A program made the position numbers and the translations under genes. The notes under the pieces are model-generated. The model saw only the letters and a program-made list of their open reading frames with translations, ran no database searches and was not told where the DNA came from. Shown in pieces: positions 26,055 through 37,011 of a stretch of DNA of 64,000 bases. Source of the DNA: Nipponacmea schrenckii (lineage: Eukaryota > Mollusca > Gastropoda > Lottiidae); NCBI GenBank assembly GCA_030562195.1, contig CM060203.1, positions 11,856,208 through 11,920,207 of the forward strand, written 5' to 3'. The stretch's first letter is position 1. Every line of letters starts with the position of its first letter.

Positions 26055-26362
26055 CTGGGGAGCCGAGGTGGCTCTGTTAGTTAGACGCTTGGTAGCTAAA
26101 GGTCCAAGGTTCAATCCCGGCAAGGGTCGAAAAGAACTTTCGGAATTTTCGGTTTCCCCCTGACAGTGATGCAGGTCGGAAGAACTGAGATGAAAAAGTT
26201 GTCTAGTCGTTTGGATGGGACAATAAACCGAGGCCCCGTGTGCTACAGGAAGTTGGGAATCGCAAAAAGAGTAGGCTTATCCCGTTGTCCTGGCAAAATT
26301 TTCCCCAATGCACACTGAAGGGCGGTGCCCGTCTTCGTTAGCCAATATGGTGCAGAATTTCA
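26055..26362 (+). repeat. tRNA-derived SINE, full-length reference copy
   Basis: The head 'gccgaggtggctctgttagttag' resembles a tRNA A-box region, and GGTTCAATCCC (26108-26118) is a good B box. A body of about 240 bp follows, ending 'cgtcttcgttagccaatatggtgcagaa'. It lies between the divergent C45-like and astacin genes. Truncated or decayed relatives are at 2778, 4156, 30153 and 61024. Confidence 0.85.
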
Positions 26363-26616
26363 TTTAAATATTATACTAATATTTCTGGATGAACGGCCTT
26401 TACTTTTTTATATTCAGTTTTAAAATATGCCACTGGGTCAAGTACAAAGAATTTCTTTCGTCTCAGTTTTGTATGACCCTGATTAAAAATTCTACAAAAA
26501 TCCATCGGTCAACAAATTAGACAAAAACTTTCTAAAGACAAAAAGAGTTGTATCATTTACCCTTTATTGAACCATAATCGCAGTCAATCCCCAAAATTCT
26601 TTTTCACCAAATTACA

Positions 26617-26624
26617 TATAAATA
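26617..26624 (+). promoter_or_regulatory. TATA box of the astacin gene
   Basis: TATAAATA lies 61 nt before the ATG at 26685, leaving room for a start site about 25-30 nt downstream and a short leader. Confidence 0.5.
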
Positions 26625-26684
26625 CCGAATTTCTATCCAGTAATTTTCTCTTTGGAGCAAAAAGTGTGTAGCAGCATCTTGAAC

Positions 26685-29600
26685 ATGGCTTTGAGGAAAA
26701 TATTAATCATTTTGAACGTGTTGGTGAGTACGTCTATTATTCTATCAGAACTTCATAGCACTGCGGTAATTGTTCAGAGGACAGAGGATTTGAACGATAT
26801 TTAGAAGTTGAAGGTAAATATAACAAGGAACAAAAGGGGATTAATTATGGTATAACACACTTCTTTAATAACAAGGTTTCAACACGTCATGAGATGACGA
26901 CACGTGTAAATTATGTTGAAACGTTGTGTATACCTTGTTATTAAAGAAGTGCGTTGTACCATAATTTATTCCCTTGTACTCAAGGAACATTCAATGTAAT
27001 TTTTAGTTTACAGATGTTGATTTTCTTATCTTTTAATCGAGATTATCCTTTAAAATCTCAAAAGCATACAAAATATATGACAACTGTCCGGTTAAAGACT
27101 AAGATATGATTCTTATATATTTGCAATACAATCTGCGAAGGGAAATGAATCTTTATCCTCATACGCTATGTATTTGAAATGTTCCAAACGTTAAAAGTAT
27201 AGCCCTTAGACGTTTTGATATTATTCAGAATGCAAACATGAGATCAGAATGTGTCAAACTAATCTGAGCCGGATATCAAATAATTTTTTTGAAATATTAG
27301 TCTGATTAATTAATACATCTCGAATAAAGGTTTGCCAATAAGTATTTGATTACGAAAGATACATAAATAAAATACATTATTGAGTTTACGGAACAACAAT
27401 GAAAGACATCGCCGACAAAGCCAGACTAATGTCGAGGTCAAATTTATTTATTTACATTGTTCAGATAAAAGAGACTATGAGGTCATTCAATCTAGCGAGT
27501 TAAACCCCAATTAGTCTCTTTTAATCCTTCCGTTAATACCCGACAAAACTGAATACAAATTAGTTCTTCCAACATAATACTGGACCATATCCATATACAG
27601 ATATTGATAGTGTGGTATTGAAAAAAAAAACTGGAATACGCTTGTCTTATTCAGACCTTTTGACTCACAAATGATAGAAGCTGGTTTTATTATTATGAAC
27701 TCCATGGTTCCTGATATTCCAGAAAAAAATATCGGATTATGACACCACTATGTTGAATCAAAATACTTTGTACCATATCAACAACTAATCTCATCTCCCT
27801 ATATTTTGGTAGATTGTAGGAACCTACTGTTTAGAAGAACCAGAGGGGGATCTAAGCATTGATGAAATAATCCGAAACGCTTCAACTGGTAAGAAAAATG
27901 TGTCGGTTACAATTACAGAACTATAGATTTTGCTCTATCTCAATAAAGACGCATAAGAATTTGGACCAGAATTTTACTGTCAAATAAGTTTTGCCAAAGC
28001 AGCCACGGGAACGACGATGCGGATGGGAAACGCAATAAGCCTTAGTTAAACACGAGGTCCAGTAATAAGCTGTATCATATTGAAGTTTATATCCGGTAAT
28101 TTCAGGCAGTATCATTGATAACAGAAATGGTGATGTCATAGTTGAATATGATGTTGTGTTGAGTTTAGATGAGTATGAGGCACATTATGGAGATATGTAA
28201 GCATACTAGATATATTTCAATTTGCAGAAATTGGTATTCATATATTTAATACTGCTCAATAAGGGTTCACATGCTATAACTATAACTTGATAAATTTGAA
28301 CATTAAAATAGCCCTATCACTAACAGACAATTAACAGGCATTACAAATAAAATAACAGAAAACACAAATGAAATTTTCCAATAATATTTTGCCTTGTATT
28401 TATATATACATAAATCCAGTATCCTATTTCTTGCTGCAACTGAATGATATAAAAATGTAAACGATGTTTTCCATCTATATAATATAATAAGTAAAAAATT
28501 GTTACCTGATTATTATGAACAATTTTGAATTTTGTTGTCTTAGAAAGTACAAAGACAATAGTATCATCAGTCCACGGAAAGCTGTCAAATCTGATTATGG
28601 TGGTTTGTTGTGGCCAAACGGCGTCATACCTTACGAAATTGCACCTAACACATTCAGTAAGTTTTTTTCAAATTTGATTGAATCATGTTCGTAACTTACA
28701 ATTTTAATAAGATTTCAAGTAGAACTTGTATCATACCTAATAGTTAATCAATGAGTGTGAATCGTTAACGTAATGAACATGAATTGACATTACACAATGA
28801 AAATTATAAAACAGGAAAGGACGCGTTAGGTTGTGAAAAAAAAAGACAATTAAGGCAATTAACAAACGTTGAAATATTATTGTCCATAAAATATAAAGAC
28901 ATCTTATTCTTCGTATTATAACGTCAATTATCAGTATTACATAATCGTTCAAACTTTAAGACCAAACTGTTGAGGACAAAACTCTTTGAATTCACAGTCA
29001 CTAAATCGTGCAGACGTGCAGTGATTCCAAAAAGTGAATTTTCGGTAGCAAAGCGATTATTTCAATCAATTCTACGACAATTTGTTTTAGGCTATCAACA
29101 GCGATCCTATATAGAATATGCTATAGCCGATTGGGAAAGATATACCTGTTTACACTTTAGAAAAGCTAACTATAACGATAAGAGAAAGGTAGTTTTTGCC
29201 AATGGTAACGGGTAAGTCATACGAAAAGTGTTATTTTACGCCAACTTCTTCAATAATTCCCTGGGCCCTAATTCTCGAAAACTTCAGATGAATTCAGTGT
29301 CAAAATCATTGATTAAAAGCCTTATTAAAGTTATGCGTTTTACGATTTGTTTTGAAAAGTGAATTTGAGAAGTTTTGTTTGTTAAATAGGGAACCGAAAC
29401 TGAAAGCTCTTTCTCCAAATTTCGTAGTGGTTTTCTTTGTTGTGAGCTGTAAAAGGCTTGATGCTCTGAGGGACCGGTTAGGGATATAAGACAGATTGGA
29501 AAATCAGGGCTGTTGAGGTAGCCAGTGAAGATAGGGATTATGACTTGTGTTTTCTGATATTAGTTTTTGTGATAATTCAAGCTGCTTTGTTTTGAATTGA

Positions 29601-32505
29601 CCGAAGTTGATTTGTAAGGTGGGATGGTAAACCGTATTTAAGTGAATTTGAATATAGTCTAGAACAGTAGTGTCTATAGTTCCTCATTTCACCAATTCGG
29701 TACAGATGGAAGCTGGCCACCAGATGCTAAGCATTAGAAGCTGTCACATAACTTGAGGAGGAACTCATCTAAAGTAAGTCTTGTCCGTGTTTCATTGGCC
29801 ATACTATCTAACGAGAAGTATACAACAACAAAAACATTTTTTTTCATTTGAACAGTTGACTCTATGTTGATTCAATCGTCCTTTTTTCCTTCATTTTAGT
29901 TGTTGGTCGAACATTGGAATGACAAGAAATTATGGTCCACAGTACGTTTACCTAGCACCAAATTGTAGATACGTAAGTATAGTCCATCTCAATATGGTCG
30001 TATAAAGATGGTGCCCTTTTCCACCGCCTACATTCCATACACATTTCCTTGAGAACGTTAGTTTTGCATCCCTCTGTGTGTCTCCTCGAAAAATATGAAT
30101 GGTGGTTGTTTCAAGTTACCTTGATTAATGTTAAGCAAAATTAAAAATAAAATGGGTGGAGTTTTACATCCTACTCTCGTAACGTATGGGCTAATGGAAA
30201 CAGAAAGCAATACATATGGTGTTTTTTCAACCTTTCAGAAATCCATCATCCTCCATGAAATCGGTCATGCTTTGGGATTTTTTCACGAACATACCAGACC
30301 AGACCGTGATGATTTCGTTTACATTCAAGAAGAGAATGTAATGTATAACCAACTGTACAATTTCCGTAAGAATACATGGTATGTAACCGATAGTCACGGT
30401 GTTCCGTATGATTACACCAGTATCATGCATTACAGTGACACGGTAAGTATCTTTGTATTCCTCAACATATTAATATTTTGCTTATTTCCAATAAAGATCA
30501 CAATAGAAATTCAATGTTTCGTAGAAATGGAAATTATACTATTGTACGTTGGAATAGACTGCTTGTTGACGCTTAGATTTAGCTTAAGGCTTAACGTTTC
30601 TTTGATTAACCGGTCGTAATTACGAAATAGTCAAAGTGTCTAGCTTCCAACTAACCTGCTTATGATCTTGTAGGCATTTTCGCGAAACGGTGCATCAACA
30701 ATAATTACAAATAATCCAAACTTCCAATCAAGAATAGGAAAATATCGTCAGCTGAGTTTTCGAGATATAAAAGCGGCCAACAAAATGTACCAATGTAAAC
30801 CGAGTATGTATTCCATAATTGTTACCAGAAGCAAACCTTAAAGATTGTTCAAAATTAGAGAACCCAACCCAGCCAACCATTTTGACCAATCTCGGTATCG
30901 CTAGCTATTGCCTAAAAATGTCTATGGATTGTGACTTTAATACTGGCTCGATTTTTTATCCTTTTTGATTTAAGTGTACCACCATGCAAAAAATCCAGAT
31001 TCAAATTGGAATTGGTTATTTCCGGCCTTACAACTTTTACCGTGACTTACTCCGAAAACCCCGAGTCGTATATTGGTCTGTTTGAATATATCACTACCTA
31101 TTTTTATTTTCAGATTGGTGTAAATATACTGATTATAACTGCCCTGGTGAGGGGTTCATTGGTAAAGATTGTAAATGTTGGTGCGTTGGAACTCCTTATA
31201 AACAATGTGGTTTTATCAACGTTTATCCTCCGACTACAACTACCCTTCGCCCGACCACTACCACCGTCCGCCCAACAGCAGCTGGTAGGTTTGATTATGC
31301 TAGCTTGGTATTTTGCCCATTGATGGTATCTGTCTGGAAACCGACTAAGAATAGAAGGTGTATGTATGGTTCTGGTCATCTAGGTGCATTCAAGTTATTG
31401 GAATGTAATTTTTTGAATTTTTTGTTTGTAGGAAATTGTGTAGACAAATACTCCCTATGTAACTACTGGAGTCAATTTGGAAGATGTACCTCCTCACTGT
31501 TTGTAAAGAACAGTTGTAAAAAGTCCTGTAATACTTGTATAGTTACTACTCCACCACCCCCACCAGGTAATAGTAAACATCTAATTCAATACCTTCGTTA
31601 ACCATTTCCGATTATAAGCATGCAAAGAAAAGAAAAGAGAGACAACAGCCGCTTGTATTTTAAGCTAGATCGACTGGAATTATATACGTGAGGATAACTT
31701 ATTGAAACTCCCAAAACTTACACACACCAATTGATATCAGAACCCATGAACATCATTACTTTTGCGATGAAAAATAGCAAATGACCTCTTGCTAAGAACA
31801 AGTGCTGTAAAAACAACTGTGCTACAGAAATACTAAGATCTTTTGTCCTTTAATATTCTACTTATGAGGTTTTTTTCGATTTTTCAGTTATAGCTTGTGC
31901 AGATAGTGGTAAACATTGTGCATACTGGTCAAATGCTGGTTTCTGCCGAATTACAAAATATAGATGGTTTTTGATCAAAAATTGTATGAGATCTTGTGGA
32001 ATGTGTATTAATCAAAGTCTAGGTAGGCATACGATTTGTTAAAATTGTTGATGCTAATATGACTTCAACAATGTTTGAAAAAAAAAACATATAAGAATAG
32101 GACCAAACTTTATACATTTCATGTTCACACAATCGCATTTAATATATAAACTTCCACACTGAGAGAATGACATTATGTGAAAATAACTCTCCTGTATCAC
32201 CCAAAACCTGTTTGAACCTGTCCCGAAAATAGCAGGAAACACTCCCAATACAGTAAGCCAAGTTGATTTATTGGCCAAGTTACCCATGCTAGTAACCATC
32301 AGAGGATTTGGTTTGTTTTGTTCCTTATTAGATTTTTCCCTTTAATTTGCTATATGATATGTTTGTTTTCTCAGCTAGTGAAGGAAAGTGTGAAGACAAC
32401 GACACCGAATGTCCCAAGTTGGCTTCGAAAGGAGACTGTGAAAATAATTCTAAATATATGGAAGCCAGTTGTAGAAAGTCTTGTAATATGTGTAGTCCAA
32501 ATTGA
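26685..32505 (+). CDS. Astacin-family zinc metalloprotease with three ShKT domains, complete, 12 exons
   Basis: Secreted endopeptidase. Exons: 26685-26723, 27813-27888, 28106-28196, 28544-28656, 29091-29211, 29900-29972, 30239-30442, 30674-30803, 31114-31284, 31432-31566, 31888-32022, 32375-32505 (stop TGA). They join to 1419 nt, 472 aa, in frame throughout. Order: signal peptide (MALRKILIILNVL...), short propeptide with HYGD (the astacin F-x-G-D aspartate-switch position), catalytic domain from about residue 80 (LLWPNGVIPYEI) with HEIGHALGFFHE at 177-188 (zinc ligands His177, 181, 187) and the Met-turn SIMHY (Met234), a Cys-rich piece (GEGFIGKDCKCWC), a Thr/Pro linker, then three six-Cys ShKT modules, one per exon, with a PPPPP linker after the first. 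All zinc-binding residues are present, so it should be active. Substrate unknown. Confidence 0.93.
26837..26973. repeat. Perfect-looking hairpin (MITE-like) in astacin intron 1
   Basis: The arm 26837-26876 (gggattaattatggtataac...) and the inverse of 26933-26973 match over about 40 bp with only a few mismatches. The spacer contains 'gtcatgagatgac' and 'cacgtgt', themselves partly palindromic. Confidence 0.75.
30153..30205 (-). repeat. Degenerate SINE tail fragment before astacin exon 7
   Basis: 'ggagttttacatcctactctc' and 'tatgggctaatg' match the tail of the minus-strand SINE at 4156 ('ggagttttacgtcctactttt', 'tatgggctaacg'). It is intronic and ends about 35 nt upstream of the exon. Confidence 0.55.
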
Positions 32506-32537
32506 AATTTCCAAACGAGGTACTGATTGATAATTTA

Positions 32538-32543
32538 AATAAA
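32538..32543 (+). terminator. Poly(A) signal AATAAA of the astacin gene
   Basis: Starts 33 nt after the stop codon at 32503-32505. Confidence 0.65.
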
Positions 32544-33260
32544 ATCTGAAATAGAACTTATGTTCCTTGTCTTAAAACTTTCTCGTATTGCAGATATTTA
32601 TTGTAGCTAACACCTTCTTGGTATAGCACAGATTCTAGTGCTGAAAATTGGCTGAGACCCGAATGGGTTTCAAACCAGAGATCTCAGAGTCAGGCACCCA
32701 ATCACCAGCAATCCCAATAACGAAAATAATATTGCATCACTTTCTAAATGACATCGTATCATCTCAATTATTGTAGCTGATAAAGTGCGAAAGTGTTTGT
32801 CACAACAATCAATTGCTCGAGGGGCATTGATGTATAGGGTTTGTTCCCAAATAACTTTCGACTAGTAGCCATTGATATCGACGTAGAGTAACTGACCAAG
32901 AAAGGAATACAAACGCGTAGGTGCACCAAATTATGTTGCCTTCTGATCGACTCTCTAATACTTATTGTTTATTTTTAACTTAACATTTACATTATAACAG
33001 GCCGATTGAGACTAGTTTAGAGTCAGTGACTGAAAACGACACTAATGTTTAAATTACCATTGGTTTTAGAAGATAGTAATTTGCCTCCGGCCATATCCCG
33101 ATTAAAGCAAATTAACTATTAGCATCGCTTCTCGATAAGTAAAAAATATATTTTGTCAGCGTTAGTATTTTGTACACAATTTATTTTGGCAGTTTTAATC
33201 TAAACGTTCAATTTTTTTTTCAAATCTGATAACGATGATCGGTTTAATTTGACACTTGCC
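32544..33260. other. Intergenic spacer between astacin and the LDLa gene
   Basis: No exons or clear repeats seen. The downstream edge carries the promoter of the next gene. Confidence 0.5.
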
Positions 33261-33267
33261 GTAAACA

Positions 33268-33275
33268 TATATAAA
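33268..33275 (+). promoter_or_regulatory. TATA box of the Thr-Ser-Pro/LDLa gene
   Basis: TATATAAA lies 70 nt upstream of the ATG at 33338. A start site near 33295-33305 (around 'agttcacag') would give a short leader. Confidence 0.6.
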
Positions 33276-33337
33276 CCGTTACTCCCTACACATAGTTCAC
33301 AGAGACGTTCAGGCTTCATTCTAATACGATAAAAAAA

Positions 33338-35302
33338 ATGAAGATATTACCAAGCTTATTATTGTGTTCTGTATTTTTACTGGAAAACGGAGAGACCTAC
33401 GGAAAAGAAGGATCTGGAATATACGGTCAGCACTATAAATCTGATGCAAAGACATACGCAATATCTGCAGAGTTTTCTGGTTTTTACAAAAAAATATTAG
33501 ACAACTGCAACCAAATACAAGATGTAAGCCGTTCGTTATGTAAAGCCGGTAACAGCAGCTGTTGCGCTGTATTCAGTGCGGCTGATTTCTGCGTCGGTAA
33601 ATGTGATAATAATGGTATAAACACTCAAGCAAATGTTTTGGAATTATTTGAGGCAATTACACTTTCAAGTTGTGTTGAGTTGGTAGATGCACACGAGAAC
33701 TGTCAATCCCTTAGTTCAGAATGCAATATAATAAAGCTTTTCTTGAAAATCTGTTCCACAAAATTTTCTTTTCTTGTGAGTCAAATTACGTCACCAGTTA
33801 CCAGTCCCGTTACGTCACCAGTTACCAGTCCTGAAACGTCACCGGTAACTAGCCCTGTTACGTCACCAATAACCAGCCCTGTAACGTCACCGACAACAAG
33901 TCCTATTACGTCACCAATTACGTCACCTATTACTAGTCCGATGACCTCACGACCTGCAGGTGAGATTTTATATTTTACCCGTATGTTTCAAACAACTTGT
34001 AAGATCTTGTATGTGATCATTCCGAGGTTTAAGAAACAGAAAACCTGGAAGATCCACCTTGAGGTCATACTGACTAACCAGTATATTTCAGGTAACCTGG
34101 CAGATCGTGAATGTGACCACAAAGAAAAGAGATAAGCAGTCTGTTTCAGGCAGCTAGTTATTTGTCACCACACTGACATGTTCAGACATCGAGAGGTTTA
34201 ATGAACAAATGACGTCAGGTTTAAACAACTGGGCCGATATATAAATTAAATAGTAAGACATATTTTTTAGGAGTGTTCTATTGCGACGTATTATCATCAG
34301 GTCGAGTTCAGATGTCGGTTTCTGTTTGGTGTGATGATACTGCAGATTGTACTGCTCATAGAGAAGATGAGCAAGCAGGAAATTGTGGTGAGTATAATAA
34401 TGATTGTATTTTTGTTTGAAAATAGACGCCTTGCTGCCTTAATGTGTCTGAATCCTTTCTAACTCTAGATTAGATCAAAACAGTATTTAAATTAATCGAT
34501 CAAGCGAAAAGATATTGCAAACATGAATAATTCGACAATAAATTTTATAAATTGCTTCTTATAATAATTTCTTTCCAAAGTTCAAAAATTGTGAATCACA
34601 ATACTTTAAGAATACACAACACAAATTGACATATACCGCACGAGCTAAAAGTTTTGTTTACATGTTCTGACTACATAATAGTAAGACACAAGAGGTATAT
34701 TTTTTTTTTGTATGTTCCCAATTTTGAGTTATTTCCTCTTTTCTCAATCTTTTATTGCCTTCGCTTTAAATTATATTTAAAATCAGCTAAAACTAGAACT
34801 TATAGACTTACAATGGCTTTTGTGTTGATAAAAAAAAACCATACGTTTCTATTGAATAGAAATACACGTCTCTTACAAAGAAATTTCACACTTTTGTCTC
34901 CAAAGTCGAGAAGATAAAAATAAATCTGAAGGTATAAATATGTGCTAAAATTAATATTGTTACCAGGAAAGACATTGCGTTAAAATTCAATTTTACCAAC
35001 GAACTTGCGAGCACAGTGGTGCCCCTTGATTGCCTCGGTTGAAATGACCAAATAATTCAGTAGTCAAAAGTTTTCTTTAATGTTTAGATATAATTAGAAT
35101 TACATTTTAAGAAGATTTACTTTTAAAATGAAAATGCTTCTCATGTGCCCTATGAAGTGTTCGCTCATTTTTTGGGTGTTCCAAGGCCCCTAGACTGTAA
35201 CCGGCATTCAGTTCTTGATTACCCCATTACCAAAATCTTAATAATAATATGTGTTTTGTTGCGTGGCAAATGAAATTTGTCACGCTTTGTTTTCGTTCGG
35301 AT

Positions 35303-35338
<36 letters not shown>

Positions 35339-36838
35339 GGGAAGCTCTCTAGCCCAAACGGAAAAAGATAGACTATTTCTGTTTTCACCAATGGTTTTTA
35401 TATGGGCTGGAATCAAAAATGAATATCTAACATGAAATTTTCGCTAACCCAAAAGTGGCTAATTGCATAATATGCAAATAAGATTTCAAGCTAGCTCGGG
35501 CCCTAATAGTCGCATCGGTCTGAAATTTACAGGATATAGATAGATAGGCAGCGCAATTAAAACTACATCATCAAAATTTTTTGATCACTTCCGGTTTGGG
35601 CGTGGGGACTTCCGGGTTTTTTTGTCTCATGTCGGGCGACCCTGCTTCCCATGTAATTCAAGATTCTAAACAAAAACAGTATATTTTAGCTATACTAAAT
35701 GATTTTAATCCCCTGAGATGAAGAAAAATTAAATTGAATTTTGCGCATGCGCAGTTTTCAAAAATAGCAAATTTTCTTAAAAATTTAATAAGTCCGCCAA
35801 TTATTGACCAATTTTTATGATTTTGGTGTCTATCGAATCCTTGATACTTTATCTAAAAAATGTTGGGAACAGAATTTTGATTTTCGAATTTGAATTTTTT
35901 TTATGCCCGTTCGAATTTTTCAAAAATTTAAAACTCTATATCTCGTGACCTTGACCTTCAATGACCTTGACATTTGAGATGTAGAATGTCCTTGACCTCA
36001 GCTGTCTATAGATGTGCTGATATTGCATGACAAATATTAACTTCCGGTTTTATAGCCCACCGAAATCTGACTATTTTGCAATTTTGGACGGTTATATTAC
36101 ACTTTCGGGCTCTAATGTTCGGATCGATCTGAAATTTACAGGATATAGATAAATACGCAACACAATTAAAAATATATCATCAAAATTTTTTGATCACTTC
36201 CGGTTTGGGCGTGGGGACTTCCGGTTTTTTATCTCATTTCAGGCGACCCTACATCCCGTGTAATTCAAGAATGTAAGCAAAAACAGTATATATTAGCTAT
36301 ACAAAATAATTTGTATCCCCCGAGAAGAAAAAAATTCCAATTGCTAGTTGCGCATGCGCCATTTTTCCGAGAATGGCAAATTTTCTTTAAAATTTAATTA
36401 GTCCGTCATTTATTATTTATGCCCGTTTGAATTTTTTAAAAATTTGAAATTCTACATCTTGTGACCTTCACCTTCAATGACCTTGAAATTTTCCATATAG
36501 AATGGCCTTGACATCAGCTGTCTATAGATCTAACAATATTGTTACGCTTGTTCCACAATTGGAGGCTGAAAAGTACCGGAATTGAAAGCTAGCAGGTTAG
36601 AAGTTTCAAAATGTTCGAAATCCATGGGATAACGCATAGTTGCCACGCTCGGAGCTGTTCACAGTTCTAGTTTTTATTATTTCCTTTATAAAATTATCTT
36701 TCTCCAGATGGGTGTTCGATGGGACAATTTAAGTGTGGTACTTCAGACACTGTGTGTCAGTCTTCCCGTAATTTATGTAATGGAATGGAAGACTGTGCGA
36801 ATGGTTTTGACGAATCTAGTGGAATATGTGCACCTTAG
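33338..36838 (+). CDS. Secreted protein with Thr-Ser-Pro stalk and two LDLa-type modules, complete, 3 exons
   Basis: Exons 33338-33959, 34271-34387 and 36708-36838 (stop TAG) join to 870 nt, 289 aa, in frame. A signal peptide (MKILPSLLLCSVFLL) is followed by a Cys-rich region of about 120 residues that I do not recognise. It has ten or more Cys, including SSCC, and could be a small helical or lipid-transfer-like fold. Then come thirteen TSP units (xTSP, x mostly V or I) at residues about 150-205, a likely O-glycosylated stalk. Exon 2 carries an atypical LDLa-like module (FYCDVLSSG...WCDDTADCT...EDE...NC) and exon 3 a better one (FKCG...LCNGMEDCANGFDES). The calcium-binding D/E residues are present in exon 3. 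There is no membrane segment. It is probably an extracellular adhesive or ligand-binding protein; the function is not known. Reading through the first donor instead would give a 265-aa form with no recognisable end. Confidence 0.75.
35261..36673 (+). mobile_element. Dispersed element copy 1 (hairpin, 608-bp dimer, ctagttt tail) in the LDLa intron
   Basis: Begins with a short hairpin (gcgtggcaaat gaa atttgtcacgc), then a T30 run, then two related units about 608 bp apart. Each unit carries 'cacttccggtttgggcgtgg' (near 35586 and 36197) and a GCGCATGCGC palindrome. The end is 'cggagctgttcacagttctagttttt' (to 36673). Compared with copy 2 it lacks about 100 bp near 36410 and the 1-kb stretch before the tail. 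The tail with ...CTAGTTT recalls Helitron-type ends, but I cannot prove the class. Confidence 0.7.
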
Positions 36839-36869
36839 TTAGCAAGCTGATGATATTATTAATGTATAA

Positions 36870-36976
36870 AATTGTTTGTTACGTATTTCGACTTTGGCGA
36901 AAACGTATTGTAATCGTTCGGATTATTTTATTTTTTTTGCGTGGCAAATGAAATTTGTCACGCTTTGTTTTCGTTC

Positions 36977-37011
<35 letters not shown>

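Noticed and set aside
33960..34135. Extension of the LDLa-gene first exon to a stop at 34135
   Set aside because: A gtgaga donor at 33960 and the in-frame LDLa exon at 34271 fit better than this unstructured tail.
35219..35416. Lysine-run frames here and at 36879-37088
   Set aside because: They come from the T-runs and flanks of the two dispersed element copies.
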